From Paucilactobacillus vaccinostercus DSM 20634 (GTDB lineage Bacteria > Bacillota > Bacilli > Lactobacillales > Lactobacillaceae), in assembly GCF_001436295.1 (NCBI RefSeq), contig NZ_AYYY01000061.1, positions 1 to 64,000 of the forward strand: a stretch of 64,000 nt of DNA, read 5' to 3'. Each line of letters begins with the position of its first letter. Position 1 is the first letter of the stretch. Positions 38,894-48,757 of the stretch are shown in pieces. The position numbers and the translations under genes were made by a program. The notes under the pieces were generated by a model, which saw only the letters and a list, made by a program, of their open reading frames with translations, ran no database searches and had not been told where the DNA came from.

Positions 38894-40282
38894 TTATGAT
38901 GCAGCATTTCTTGGATTTTGTACCATTAAAGCCAGAATAAAGCCAATGGTTGCCAGTAAGCCAATAAACCAAAATCCGGCGTGGACACCGGCAATAAATT
39001 GAGTTTGCATGGCAATCAAACTTGTTGCGATCGCAGTGGCGATGGCTCCGACAATTTGTTGTCCGGTATTTAAAAGCGCACTGCCATCTGCAGATAATGC
39101 GCTTGAAAGGCTGTTGAGACTATATGTTTGGGCTGGGGATGACACGAGCTGGGCACCGATCAGGATCGTGATATGACCGATGATCACTTGACTGACGGTG
39201 CTGTGCATATTTGTCGAGATTAGAGTAAATACGCCGATTAAAATTATCAAAAAGCCACAACGCGTTAACCATTTTGCTCCATGGGTGTCATAAAGTCGTC
39301 CGGCAATCGCAGCAGTGATGGCGTTGGCTGCACCACCGGGGAGCATGATTAAGCCAGTGATGGCGACGGGAAATCCTAACCCGTTGCGTAAATACAACGG
39401 CAGCAAGTACATTGTTGCAAGAATCACGCCAAAGTCGAGCATCACTAATATGGTACCAATTGTGAATTGACGGTTGGTAAAAATGCGCAGGTCTAGCATG
39501 GGAGTGGATGACTGAAGTTGTCTGTAAGCGTAGATTCCTAGCATGCAAACACCGATGATCAACGCCGTTAAAACTTTGCCAGAAAGCCATCCGTAGCTGG
39601 CGGCTAATGATGAGCCAATCACAATGCCACTAAATCCAATGACCGAAGCGAGGATAGACCACCAATCGATCGGAATGTGATTTTGTTCATAAATATTTTC
39701 CACTGTAAAAGCACACAGTAACAATGCAATCACGAGTACCGGAATAAATAGCCAGAAAATGAGTCGCCAAGAGGCAATTGAGAGAATCAAGCCGGTCACA
39801 GTCGGGCCTAAAACGGGGGCCAACATGATCACCAGCGAGGCCAAACCCATGACAGTACCTAATTTAGGTGCTGGAAAGATCAGCATCACAATTGAAAACA
39901 TCATCGGTAAAATCAAGCCGGTACCGATGCCTTGAATCATACGACCAATTAAAACCGTAGCAAAGTTTGAGCCAACAGCCGAAATCAGTGATCCTATAAT
40001 GAAGGTGCTGAGGGCAAAAATAATCATTTGTTTTGTCTTTACCCAGTGCGTCAACAAACTGGTCAAAGGCATGCAGATTCCGATGATGAGCATATAACCG
40101 GTGACGAGCCACTGAACGGTATTTTGTGAAATTGAAAAAGCTTGCATTAATGACGGTAAGGCAATGTTGAGCGCCGTTTCTGAAAACATACCGACAAATG
40201 AGCCCAGCATCAAACCCAATAAAATTAACCTGGGATGTGATACATGAACCCTTGCGGTAAGTAAAATTTGTCTAGATTTCAT
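38894..40282 (-). CDS. MFS transporter, DHA2 family (EmrB/QacA/LmrB type, 14 TM)
   Basis: This 462-aa membrane exporter has about 14 hydrophobic helices. The DHA2 signatures include ETALNIALPSLMQAFSIS in the first helices and WLVTGYMLIIGICMPL. It probably exports drugs or toxic compounds by proton antiport; the substrate is unknown. It is a single gene, and no adjacent TetR or MarR controls it within the same transcript. The 302-bp upstream gap holds its promoter region. Confidence 0.85.
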   Translation of the reverse strand: MKSRQILLTARVHVSHPRLILLGLMLGSFVGMFSETALNIALPSLMQAFSISQNTVQWLVTGYMLIIGICMPLTSLLTHWVKTKQMIIFALSTFIIGSLISAVGSNFATVLIGRMIQGIGTGLILPMMFSIVMLIFPAPKLGTVMGLASLVIMLAPVLGPTVTGLILSIASWRLIFWLFIPVLVIALLLCAFTVENIYEQNHIPIDWWSILASVIGFSGIVIGSSLAASYGWLSGKVLTALIIGVCMLGIYAYRQLQSSTPMLDLRIFTNRQFTIGTILVMLDFGVILATMYLLPLYLRNGLGFPVAITGLIMLPGGAANAITAAIAGRLYDTHGAKWLTRCGFLIILIGVFTLISTNMHSTVSQVIIGHITILIGAQLVSSPAQTYSLNSLSSALSADGSALLNTGQQIVGAIATAIATSLIAMQTQFIAGVHAGFWFIGLLATIGFILALMVQNPRNAAS

Positions 40283-40534
40283 GGTTTCTCCTATTTTAAT
40301 GTAATCAAAAATAATGACATACCTGAGCGCCCGAGGCTGCCGTTATTTGCTTGATTAGCGTAACAGAAAAAATTTTAAAATGTCAGCACAAATTTAAAAA
40401 TCTTTTTTATCATTGCCATAATTGGTGTTGAGTTATAGTAGCTGCGATGAAATGCGTAGAGCCAGATTAATTACGGGCTTATTTGTTAGCAGTTTAGGGT
40501 AACGATCCCTAGCAAATTCGGCTATTTTTGTAAT
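40283..40534. other. Upstream region of the exporter gene
   Basis: No gene is present. An imperfect inverted repeat TTAGGG-taacgat-CCCTAG lies at about 40493-40511 and could be an operator. The rest is AT-rich, without a clear promoter match. Confidence 0.3.
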
Positions 40535-40535
40535 C

Positions 40536-40577
40536 AAAAACAGGTGTAGTCTATTATTGGGACTCACCTGTTTTAAT
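40536..40577 (-). terminator. Terminator of the oxidoreductase gene
   Basis: AAAACAGGTG (ending 40546) pairs with CACCTGTTTT (40565-40574), followed by Ts leftwards. Confidence 0.85.
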
Positions 40578-40584
40578 TCGCGTT

Positions 40585-41931
40585 TTAATTACGGGGCAAC
40601 AAATTACTCAATAGATCTAGTAGACCAACGGTAGCACTTGGAAAAGCGAAAATTTGTTGTTGCAACATGGTAGCAGTGTAATGACCATTGATGATTAAGG
40701 TCAGTAAGTTGATCAAGTCATCGCTATCATCGGCATATAGACTAGCACCAACTAAATAGCCGGCCTGATCAAAGACTAAGGTAGCTTCAGCGTCAAGGGT
40801 CCGTTTGTACTGAAACGCAAGCTGTTTACCGAATGGTAAGACTTGAGTGTGATAAGTGTTTGGATGTGCTTGAGCCTCAGTTACTGTAACCCCAACTTCG
40901 GCTAAACGTGGCATTGTGAAAACGACGCTTGGAATTACCGGATATGAAATAGGCGCGGCGTTACCGAGAATAGCTTGAGCGATGTAGTTTGATTCAAACG
41001 TGGCTGTTGGTGTCAACTTAGCCTGAGGCTTGTCGATCACATCACCGCTGGCGTAAATATTTGGTACGGTCGTTTGTAGGTGATCGTTAACAACGATACC
41101 GCGTTTAGAGGCTTGGATGCCTAATGATTCAAGTCCGAGATCTTCTATGTTGGCTACGCGGCCGGTAGCGCCTAGGATGTAGTCACAATCTAGTATTAGG
41201 CCCTTAGCCGTCGTAACGGTGATCCCTTTTTCATTTTTGACCACCTCATTAACTGCTTCGTTGAAGTGGAACTGCACGCCTTGTGCTTGAAGTTTGGTCC
41301 GTAAGCGCGCAACGTAGGTTTGATTGAATGGGGCTAACGTTTTATCGCTGAATTCTACAATGTGAACGGTTTTGCCCATGGTAGCGGCCATAGCAGCGAA
41401 TTCCATTGCGATAATACCGGCACCAATGAAGACTAGACGTTCGGGCATATCTGGCAGGTCAAGGAATTCACGGCTATCATGAATGTATTCAGCGCCTGGA
41501 ATATCCAAGGTCGCGGGTCGTTGACCAGTACCTAACACAATATAGTCGCTGGTGTATGTGTGGTCGTCAACGGTGACGGTATGGGCATCTACCAATTTTG
41601 CCGTACCGGTGAGCATGGTGACACCAAGCTGGTTAAGGAGAGTTGTCATTGTTGGTGCAAGGGGATCGATCACTTGGTGTTTGTAGGTCATTAAGTCTGA
41701 CCAGTGAATATCTGGCGCCTTGTCAACGCCAGCACCAGTGAAACGTTCGAGCTGTTCGATCAATTGGAATGGGCCATCTAGAGCGATCTTGGCGTCACAG
41801 CCATAGTTTGTACAGGTGCCACCGACAAGATCTTTTTCAATGATCGCGACATGTTTGCCTTGTTGAGCCAAGGCTACGGCTCCGTGCCAAGTTGCGTGGC
41901 CAGAGCCAATCATCATTACATCATAATCCAT
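40585..41931 (-). CDS. FAD-dependent pyridine nucleotide-disulfide oxidoreductase (glutathione/mercuric-reductase-like)
   Basis: This 448-aa flavoprotein has an N-terminal FAD motif (MMIGSGHATWHGAVALA), the redox-active disulfide CTNYGC in GGTCTNYGCDAK (about 38-49), a NAD(P)H motif VFIGAGIIAMEFAAMAA (about 167-183) and the C-terminal dimerisation domain. The C-terminal His-Pro-Glu motif of glutathione reductases (HPT or HAHPT) is absent; the family end reads NGHYTATMLQQQIFAFPSA. It may therefore be one of the many Lactobacillus reductases with an unknown disulfide substrate. It is downstream of an OhrR-like gene and has the same operator in front. Confidence 0.85.
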   Translation of the reverse strand: MDYDVMMIGSGHATWHGAVALAQQGKHVAIIEKDLVGGTCTNYGCDAKIALDGPFQLIEQLERFTGAGVDKAPDIHWSDLMTYKHQVIDPLAPTMTTLLNQLGVTMLTGTAKLVDAHTVTVDDHTYTSDYIVLGTGQRPATLDIPGAEYIHDSREFLDLPDMPERLVFIGAGIIAMEFAAMAATMGKTVHIVEFSDKTLAPFNQTYVARLRTKLQAQGVQFHFNEAVNEVVKNEKGITVTTAKGLILDCDYILGATGRVANIEDLGLESLGIQASKRGIVVNDHLQTTVPNIYASGDVIDKPQAKLTPTATFESNYIAQAILGNAAPISYPVIPSVVFTMPRLAEVGVTVTEAQAHPNTYHTQVLPFGKQLAFQYKRTLDAEATLVFDQAGYLVGASLYADDSDDLINLLTLIINGHYTATMLQQQIFAFPSATVGLLDLLSNLLPRN

Positions 41932-41950
41932 ATCATTACCTCCATGTTTT

Positions 41951-41969
41951 TTAATCGTGCACGACTAAT
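41951..41969 (-). promoter_or_regulatory. OhrR/MarR-type operator before the oxidoreductase
   Basis: TTAATCGTGCACGACTAA is a near-perfect inverted repeat 20 bp upstream of the start codon. It is identical, in reverse orientation, to the site before the marR gene at 42430-42447. Confidence 0.7.
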
Positions 41970-41987
41970 CAGGTGAAAGAAAACCGC

Positions 41988-42416
41988 TCATCCTTCCATA
42001 GCGGCGATTAACTTCTGATTCAACGTGAGGGCCTGTTCGTAGTCCTCTGCGGTAAGATGATATTTTCCTAGGCATTCGGCCAGTGCGGACTGGATCGATG
42101 TTTCACTGTCCTTGGCGTGGGTGGTCAGGCTGACAATTAAACGACGCTTATCGTCTGCGGGATGGATTCGTTGCACCCAGCCGCGTTCTTCTAGGCGCTT
42201 GACCAACGGTGTCAGGGTGTTGGAGTTGAGTTTCAGTTCTGAGCCTAGTTCGCGTAATTCTCGGTGATCATGGTTCCATAACACAGTAAGTAGTAAGTAT
42301 TGTGGATAGGTTAAACCGTAAGCTGCTAAGGCATCTTGATAGAACTTGTTGAATAAACGGTTAACATTATAGACGCTAAAACATAGCTGGTTTGCCAGAT
42401 TAACATGTGTGGTCAT
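41988..42416 (-). CDS. MarR-family regulator, OhrR type
   Basis: This 142-aa winged-helix dimer has a single N-terminal cysteine, Cys12, in NQLCFSVYNVNR, which aligns with the peroxide-sensing cysteine of OhrR. The rest fits: YPQYLLLTVLWNHDHRELRELG, LNSNTLTPLVKRLEERGWVQR and the wing DDKRRLIVSL. It probably senses organic hydroperoxides or electrophiles and represses itself and the adjacent oxidoreductase through the shared operator. It is the first gene of a two-gene minus-strand unit. Confidence 0.88.
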   Translation of the reverse strand: MTTHVNLANQLCFSVYNVNRLFNKFYQDALAAYGLTYPQYLLLTVLWNHDHRELRELGSELKLNSNTLTPLVKRLEERGWVQRIHPADDKRRLIVSLTTHAKDSETSIQSALAECLGKYHLTAEDYEQALTLNQKLIAAMEG

Positions 42417-42429
42417 AGATTTCTCCTTA

Positions 42430-42447
42430 TTAGTCGTGCACGATTAA
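42430..42447 (-). promoter_or_regulatory. OhrR/MarR-type operator before the regulator gene
   Basis: TTAGTCGTGCACGATTAA is the reverse of the copy at 41951-41968 and lies within 15 bp of the marR start codon, where a repressor would block transcription. Confidence 0.7.
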
Positions 42448-42591
42448 AATGAGTATAACGCATTGAATGGCTAATTGGCAAGGGGTGATTGATCAGATAG
42501 GAATAGTCAAAAAAAGACGTTGCATGCTTGCAACATCCTTTTAGCCATTTGTATTACCAATTAAAATTTAATTCATTTTGAACTAGGGAAA

Positions 42592-44562
42592 TTACGATTG
42601 ATGTAACCACACAGTCATTTGGCCTTCTTCTCGATTTGCCCATGCATAGTAAGGAATCAGTTTTAGATGTGATTTCTTTACTACTTTTTCTTTGTCAAAG
42701 GTGTAGAGCTCATCAGTTGAACTATTTTTTTCTAGTTTTTTAACATCGTTAGTTTCTAAGACACCAACTCCGTCCAATAAATTATCTTGGAACTCGTACT
42801 TGAATGCAGGTTTTGAATCGAGTTTGTATAACCAGAGAGGGCTTGCATTATCTGATTCTTCAGCACAATAAACAATAGGGCCTCGTTGAACAGCAACTTT
42901 ACCAACATTGTCCTTAACGAGAGTACTGGTACTGATTAAATGTGCTGCCATATTGAATTGAACTGATATTTCAACTGTTTCATCTTCGATAGGAAGATAT
43001 AGGATTTGATCGATTAAATCAGTTTTTACTGATTTTCCGGCAATGGTAACTTCATATGAATTGAGTGTCCAGCTTGGAATCCGAATTCCAAATTTGAATT
43101 GAGTCTTGTTGGGATTAGAAATTGTATATTTAATGTTGCCATCCCATGGATAATTACTGTCTAGCTTAATTTCAATGCCGTTTTCAAAGCTGGTGTTGTT
43201 AGCAATAAATTGATGAGAAAGAATGGTATGATCCTTTACTTCGTACAAATATTTATCGACGGAGGCAATGAGACGTGTAATATTTGAGGGACAACAAGCA
43301 CATGCAAACCATGACGAGCGCCGTGTATTAATATGATTTTTACCTTGGTTGCCACGACTAGCTTTAGGATCTGCCTCTAGTGGATTGACGTAAAAGTAGT
43401 GTTTACCATCGAGCGCAATGCCACTTAAAGCGCCATTAAATAGTTCTTTTTCTATAATATCGCCATATTGCCCATCCATGTGTGTTTCTAGCATTTGTTT
43501 GGCAAAAAATACCATTGCAACGGAAGCACAGGTTTCCCCATAGTCAGTATCATTTGGTAAATCGTAATCGTATGTGAATGCTTCGCCATGGGTGGTCTGA
43601 CCGACATTACCGGTGATATATAACTGTTTCTTAATAATATCTTGCCATAGTCGGTCTGCGGCGTCTTTTAGTTCCTTGTCGTTGGTTAAACGTGCAACAT
43701 GAGCTAAGCCGGTACAGAAATAAAGAACTCGAACTGCATGACCATGAGCATCTGTTTGTTCAGTGACAGGTTTGTCTGCGAAATAGTAACGATTTCCAAT
43801 CGTCCCTAAACCAGGGAAGAAGTCGCGATCGATGCCATCGGCTTTGTTTTGTTTTTCAAAGAATTCAGTATCTTGGCCACGTTGTTTAATAAAATATTGT
43901 GCAAGATCTAAATACTTTTGTTCATGAGTTGCTTCATACAACCGTGCAAGTGCAAGTTCAATTTCGGGATGACCAGGGATGCCAGGAATCTTATCCTCAG
44001 TGGTACCAAAATGATTATCAATGCAATCGGCCATTTTTTTAGCAATATCCAATGCTTTTTGGTTACCCGTGACAGAATAGTAAGCAACACCTGCTTCAAT
44101 ATAATGCCCCATTGAATACAATTCATGAGACTGCTGAAGTCGTTTGAACTTTCTTTCGGGCATTTCGATTTGGAACATGGTTGATAAGTAGCCATCATCT
44201 TCCTGTGCATCAGCAATTAGATCAACAACTGAATCGGCTTCTTTTTGTAATTTAGCGCTAGGAGCATAGTTTAAGACATAGGCTGCAGATTCTAGCCATT
44301 TATAGACGTCAGTATCTTGAAAATCCATTCCAAAAAACTCACCATCCACTTGACCGGCTGCAATTTTTAAATTGGCAATTGCGTGACTTTTATCAGCTGA
44401 ACCGCCAGCTGCAAAGGGGTCATTGGTTACTTCGACTTCGTTGTTGTCATTAATCATATCCCATTGAAATGGAATTGAATCATTTGCCATCAGATCACGG
44501 TATCGCTTCCAAAAATTTGAAGTAATGTTTGAGTGATTTAATTTTAAATTTTGATCTTGCAT
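42592..44562 (-). CDS. GH127 beta-L-arabinofuranosidase (DUF1680 family)
   Basis: This intracellular exo-glycosidase releases L-arabinofuranose in the HypBA1 type. The 656-aa (alpha/alpha)6-barrel protein has zinc-site residues visible as Glu343 and Cys345 in GETCASVAM and Cys421, Cys423 and Cys424 in WFACACCPSN. The pattern matches HypBA1, in which a cysteine of the last group is the proposed nucleophile. There is no signal peptide, so the substrate must be imported, presumably by the GPH transporter gene 15 bp upstream. GH127 enzymes may also have other furanosidase activities. Confidence 0.9.
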   Translation of the reverse strand: MQDQNLKLNHSNITSNFWKRYRDLMANDSIPFQWDMINDNNEVEVTNDPFAAGGSADKSHAIANLKIAAGQVDGEFFGMDFQDTDVYKWLESAAYVLNYAPSAKLQKEADSVVDLIADAQEDDGYLSTMFQIEMPERKFKRLQQSHELYSMGHYIEAGVAYYSVTGNQKALDIAKKMADCIDNHFGTTEDKIPGIPGHPEIELALARLYEATHEQKYLDLAQYFIKQRGQDTEFFEKQNKADGIDRDFFPGLGTIGNRYYFADKPVTEQTDAHGHAVRVLYFCTGLAHVARLTNDKELKDAADRLWQDIIKKQLYITGNVGQTTHGEAFTYDYDLPNDTDYGETCASVAMVFFAKQMLETHMDGQYGDIIEKELFNGALSGIALDGKHYFYVNPLEADPKASRGNQGKNHINTRRSSWFACACCPSNITRLIASVDKYLYEVKDHTILSHQFIANNTSFENGIEIKLDSNYPWDGNIKYTISNPNKTQFKFGIRIPSWTLNSYEVTIAGKSVKTDLIDQILYLPIEDETVEISVQFNMAAHLISTSTLVKDNVGKVAVQRGPIVYCAEESDNASPLWLYKLDSKPAFKYEFQDNLLDGVGVLETNDVKKLEKNSSTDELYTFDKEKVVKKSHLKLIPYYAWANREEGQMTVWLHQS

Positions 44563-44577
44563 TGAGTAAATTCTCCT

Positions 44578-45921
44578 TTATTTAACGTGTTTAATCCAAA
44601 GAATAAATAGTATACCAATAATGGTTGTTGCAATTGATCCAGTAAATACTATCGAGTAGCTACCAGTTGCCGTGACAATCATCGATGTTGCTGCGGGAGC
44701 AATCATTTGACCGGCGGTGTTTGTCAGGTTGCCAAAACCAACATATTTTCCAGTAGTATCATTTATACGTGCTGTTTCAGGAATAACATCAATATTCAGT
44801 GCCATATCCACAGCAAGATAAATCCCATATCCTAAACCAGCTAGTACGACATAACCAATTACTCCATTTACTGATTTAAATAGTAGTGCAGAAACTGCAC
44901 CAAACATCATAAATAATCCGCCAAATGCGACTGGAATTTTACGAGCTTTTAAGTGGTCTGAAAGAGGACCAGAAAAAGCAAGGCCAATCAGAGAAACAAC
45001 GAGGGTGAACATAGACAATTTATTCATTGCTCGGGCAGCAGCTAAAGTCGAAAGATTGAGATGATTTTCAAGAATGTAAAGAAGATATTGAGCGATCATT
45101 GTATAGCTGGTCACCATAAGAAATCGGCCGGCGCAAGCTTTATAGAAATCGTGGGCTCCCTTTATGCTAGGTGGTAGTAACGTTGAAATTACATCTAAAA
45201 CCGATTCATTTTCTGCAGATGCTGTACCTTTAGAGGATTTTTCCCGAGGGGTGATAAGCAAAACGATTAGACCGGATGTGGCGATTAAAATTCCACCTAC
45301 GATAAAGCCAACGCTTTGATAAGACTGACCAAGGAAGTAAGAGCTGATAAATTGTCCTACTGGGGCCCCAACGGCAGTTGCACCAAATCCAGCTGAAAGT
45401 GTGCCTCGAACATTTTTGGGTGCTCGATCAGCTAAAAATGCGTACATTGGGGTTTGGATAGCATTTTGGCCCAGCGTGTTGAAAATATATGCGAATGTCA
45501 GGCTGGTCGTTGATTCAAAAATTCCCAGTGAATATAGTCCAATACCAGCGACAAATGAACCACAGAAAATCCAAGGGGTTCGTTTACCAAAACGAGACTT
45601 AGTTTTATCCGAAAGTGTTCCCCAGATATATCCGACAAATAATGATACAAGTGATGTAACTGATGTAATAACACCATAAGCAGCAGTCGGATTGGCGATG
45701 CCGACATCTTTAATATGTTGTGGTAATAGGACACCACCATTTAATGTAAATGCGGCATTGTTTAAAACACCAAAAATAACAAAAGCAATTAAGAAGCGCC
45801 ATACTAAAGATTTAGGCCATGGTTTTCCGGTTTCTGGGGAGATTGAATCTGGATCAACAGTTGGTGTGGGTCCGGCAGCCATTCCTGCTGGACTAAAAAA
45901 TTTCCAATTTTTCTTAAACAC
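44578..45921 (-). CDS. GPH-family (glycoside-pentoside-hexuronide) sugar:cation symporter
   Basis: This 447-aa protein has about 12 membrane helices and the GPH loop motif GTLSDKTKSRFGKRTPWI (about 110-127). It probably imports the oligosaccharide cut by the GH127 enzyme encoded directly downstream. The promoter region holds a palindromic cre-like site, so CcpA-mediated glucose repression is likely. A divergent AraC regulator is the probable activator. Confidence 0.9.
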   Translation of the reverse strand: MFKKNWKFFSPAGMAAGPTPTVDPDSISPETGKPWPKSLVWRFLIAFVIFGVLNNAAFTLNGGVLLPQHIKDVGIANPTAAYGVITSVTSLVSLFVGYIWGTLSDKTKSRFGKRTPWIFCGSFVAGIGLYSLGIFESTTSLTFAYIFNTLGQNAIQTPMYAFLADRAPKNVRGTLSAGFGATAVGAPVGQFISSYFLGQSYQSVGFIVGGILIATSGLIVLLITPREKSSKGTASAENESVLDVISTLLPPSIKGAHDFYKACAGRFLMVTSYTMIAQYLLYILENHLNLSTLAAARAMNKLSMFTLVVSLIGLAFSGPLSDHLKARKIPVAFGGLFMMFGAVSALLFKSVNGVIGYVVLAGLGYGIYLAVDMALNIDVIPETARINDTTGKYVGFGNLTNTAGQMIAPAATSMIVTATGSYSIVFTGSIATTIIGILFILWIKHVK

Positions 45922-45950
45922 AGTTTCACCTTCAAATTTTTATAGTAGTC

Positions 45951-45964
45951 AGAAAACGTTTTCT
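45951..45964 (-). promoter_or_regulatory. cre-like site (CcpA) in the GPH promoter region
   Basis: AGAAAACGTTTTCT is a perfect palindrome fitting the GNAANCGNWWNC core of catabolite-responsive elements, 30 bp before the transporter start. The outermost bases differ from the consensus. Confidence 0.6.
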
Positions 45965-46217
45965 ATGTATCCTATGATGGCGCTTTCTAAAAGTGAAAAA
46001 AACTGTTAAAATATAAAAAATAGTATATTTTTTTGACATTTCGATAATTAGTTCACTAATTTTTATAATTATTTACAGTGCGAATTAGCATTATAAATAC
46101 TGATATATAAGTATTTAAGGCGGCTAATCTGAATGGACAATTTTATATATAGTATACTATATGTTATTTTAGGTATATATTTTTGACTTTGATTAAAAGA
46201 TAAAGGTGGATAATATT

Positions 46218-47171
46218 ATGGATTATTACACGTTTGATATCGATAATACAGTTACCTTCATGGTTGGAGGTGTATTTACTGCACAAAAAGGATGGAAACA
46301 TAGTCCCCGGTATCATCATGGAGATTACGAACTTATCATTTGCACGCAGGGGCCACTCTATATAAAACTAGTTGATACTGAATATACTTTAAATACTAAT
46401 GACATATTATTCGTCCCACCCTACAAATTGATGGCTGGAACTAGATTATCACCTGGAAATGTTGAATTTTATTGGCTACACTTTATTCTTCCTGAAAATA
46501 TGAAAGTATTTGAAAATACTAACTTAGAATCTTTGGCAATTGACAGACAGAACCCGAAGGTCTTTGTAATTCCGCGACAATTTCGATTTACTAATCTGGA
46601 TCATCTAATCGTTTTGATTCATCAATTATTAAATAGTGATGTGCAAAATGTTTATGATAGAAAAATTGCTAACTACTTTTCGACAATGATTTTAATGGAA
46701 ATCAGTAAATCGACACTTAATCAGCTTACATATGAAACTAGTGATATTGAAAGAATTGATCGATTGAAAGAGTGGATCAGAGCAAATCTCTATAAGTCAC
46801 CAAGTGTTGTTGATATGGCGGAGGAAGTGCAGCTTAATCCACAGTATTTATCGAGATTGTTTAAAAAAGTCACAGGGGTACCACCTAAAAAATATTTATT
46901 GCAACTGAAGATACAAACTGCACAGGCGTTGCTAGTCCGAACGAATCTTTCCATCAAAGAAATATCAGCCGGTTCATATTTTGAAAATGAAAAATTATTT
47001 ATGCGACAGTTTAAACAATTTTGTGGAATGACCCCCAGTAAGTATCGGGCCCAGTTTGATGAAATTTATCATAATAATCAAATTATCAGTCCAGTACTAC
47101 CGATTCCAGAAGAGATTACGAAACATTTAAACGATGTACCAGATTTTGGAAGAATTCCTAAAAATAAATAA
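46218..47171 (+). CDS. AraC-family transcriptional regulator (first of two)
   Basis: This 317-aa protein has an N-terminal cupin-like sugar-binding domain (about 10-140, with HHGDYELIICTQGPLYI) and a C-terminal double HTH (about 180-280, VVDMAEEVQLNPQYLSRLFK and PSKYR at the end). I place the start at the ATG at 46218 because AAAGGTGG lies 8 bp upstream; an in-frame GTG overlaps that site. It is divergent from the GPH-GH127 operon, its likely target, and has a terminator directly after it. Confidence 0.87.
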   Translation: MDYYTFDIDNTVTFMVGGVFTAQKGWKHSPRYHHGDYELIICTQGPLYIKLVDTEYTLNTNDILFVPPYKLMAGTRLSPGNVEFYWLHFILPENMKVFENTNLESLAIDRQNPKVFVIPRQFRFTNLDHLIVLIHQLLNSDVQNVYDRKIANYFSTMILMEISKSTLNQLTYETSDIERIDRLKEWIRANLYKSPSVVDMAEEVQLNPQYLSRLFKKVTGVPPKKYLLQLKIQTAQALLVRTNLSIKEISAGSYFENEKLFMRQFKQFCGMTPSKYRAQFDEIYHNNQIISPVLPIPEEITKHLNDVPDFGRIPKNK

Positions 47172-47208
47172 AATAAGGTCCTCAAGAATTTTCTTGAGGA
47201 CCTTATTA
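47172..47208 (+). terminator. Terminator after the first AraC gene
   Basis: AATAAGGTCCTCAAGAA pairs perfectly with TTCTTGAGGACCTTATT around a 3-nt loop. Confidence 0.93.
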
Positions 47209-47214
47209 CAGTGG

Positions 47215-47285
47215 TTAGTTACCAAGACTAATATGATATAAGCGGGCCATTTTTGATTGGTTGAACGTGAATTTTATAGTATTTT
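47215..47285. repeat. 71-bp exact copy of the alpha-galactosidase 3' end
   Basis: This stretch is identical to 53187-53257, which encodes the last 23 codons (including the stop) of the GH36 gene on the minus strand. There is no upstream coding continuation here, so it is a truncated fragment. Confidence 0.93.
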
Positions 47286-47704
47286 TATGAGCCTTTTAGT
47301 GTCAATTTAAAAGGGATTAAGATCAATGATCTTTTAATGTTCAAGAAAAAATTTATGAGGAATTAATTTTTTTACATCGCGTCGAAATTTAAATTAATTC
47401 ACAAATTACCTAGTGATAGCATACCTACAATTAATAGATTCTCAACAAAAATATAATGATGAAATGAAGTTATCCTGCATGAAATCGAATGCGTTTAATT
47501 TGATGGAAATCTGAAAATTTCTTACCGTATTTAGTGGTACTAGCTTATTTTGATTTGAAAAAATATAAGCTATATTTTGTGATGATACGGTTAGCTTTAG
47601 CATAATTCATGATTTGCATTTTATATTAACCAATTAATTACTATTCGGTAACCGTTTTAACTATTTAGTCAATTTCATTGATGAATTAGCTAATATATTG
47701 GAAA
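47286..47704. other. AT-rich gap, no gene seen
   Basis: This 419-bp AT-rich stretch between the repeat fragment and the second AraC gene has only short broken frames. It may contain debris from the rearrangement that left the alpha-galactosidase fragment. Confidence 0.4.
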
Positions 47705-48625
47705 TTAATAGATAATTGAAGTGTCTAACCCCTTTTCTAACAATGATACAACTTTACCAACATCGAAACCAAAATCAACTTTAGGATTATTTAAGAACGT
47801 GTTTGTAAAAGTATTTCGATATTTAAGTGGAGTTAAATTAACATAGTGCTTAAAAATTCTAAAGAAGTATTTATAGTCATTAAAAGCACATTTATCAGCA
47901 ATTTCACTAATGGACCAGTCCGTTGTTAGTAGAAAATATCTTGCAAAGTCCACCCGAGATTTATTGATGTAGTCTTTAACAGTGATGCCAGTTGTCCGTT
48001 TAAATAATCGTGAAAGGTAGTCCTGTGAAATATTAAACTGGTCAGCAATTTCGCTGATTTTAAAGTCGTCAAATATACTAGCATTGATCCAGTCTTCAAT
48101 TTGTTTGACGCGTCCTTCATCGTAAGGCTTTTGATTGATTCCATGCAAATAATCGGTTGAAATTTCACTCACCAGGAGTGTAGTTACATAGTCTTCGCTG
48201 ACGACTCTTGACTCACTATGTGTGATATCGAGTAATTGAGATGCTAGAGCAATTATTTTTTCTGGTCGATTAAGCTGAAAAAAGCGTGGCAATACTGACG
48301 TATATTCTGCAAGTTGCGTAGGATATGTTTTTGTATAATTTAAAGAAGACTGATTCAAAAAGTGTAACCAAATGAAGGAGGCCGATTTTTCCGCGGGTTT
48401 CGTGCCAATGATTGTTTCACCTGGGAAAACGGATAAACAACTTCCTGGTTTAAGAATAAATACTTGTCCCTGAACAGATAGGTTAGTTTCGTTGGAAGTT
48501 CCAATAAGCAGTTCTGTGTCTTTCTTTCTAGTTGATCGAGCATGTTGCCACCCAACACCATAAGTAAATTGACCACTTTGTATAAAATGAAGTGGCCGTA
48601 TTAAGTCGTAGGTTCCGTAAAGCAT
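47705..48625 (-). CDS. AraC-family transcriptional regulator (second)
   Basis: This 306-aa protein has an N-terminal cupin-type effector domain (1 to about 130) and a C-terminal tandem HTH (about 175-275, FKISEIADQFNISQDYLSRL and INKSRVDFARYFLLTTDWSI). It is related in layout to the first AraC gene. It is divergent from the large glycosidase and GPH genes, its likely targets, with a 132-bp shared promoter region that includes a cre-like site. Confidence 0.87.
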   Translation of the reverse strand: MLYGTYDLIRPLHFIQSGQFTYGVGWQHARSTRKKDTELLIGTSNETNLSVQGQVFILKPGSCLSVFPGETIIGTKPAEKSASFIWLHFLNQSSLNYTKTYPTQLAEYTSVLPRFFQLNRPEKIIALASQLLDITHSESRVVSEDYVTTLLVSEISTDYLHGINQKPYDEGRVKQIEDWINASIFDDFKISEIADQFNISQDYLSRLFKRTTGITVKDYINKSRVDFARYFLLTTDWSISEIADKCAFNDYKYFFRIFKHYVNLTPLKYRNTFTNTFLNNPKVDFGFDVGKVVSLLEKGLDTSIIY

Positions 48626-48695
48626 GGCAATACCTCCTTATAAATAAGACGAAAAAGTCCACTTTTTAACAGAATTGATGAGTTTTCTTAAATAA

Positions 48696-48711
48696 ATTAA
48701 ACGCTTACAAT
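48696..48711 (+). promoter_or_regulatory. cre-like site between AraC and the glycosidase gene
   Basis: ATTAAACGCTTACAAT, read in reverse, gives TGTAAGCGTTTA, close to the cre consensus TGWAANCGNTNWCA. It lies 47 bp before the start codon. Confidence 0.55.
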
Positions 48712-48757
48712 TCGTTTTGTAAGATCTTACATAATAAAAAACTAGAAGGACAATGAA

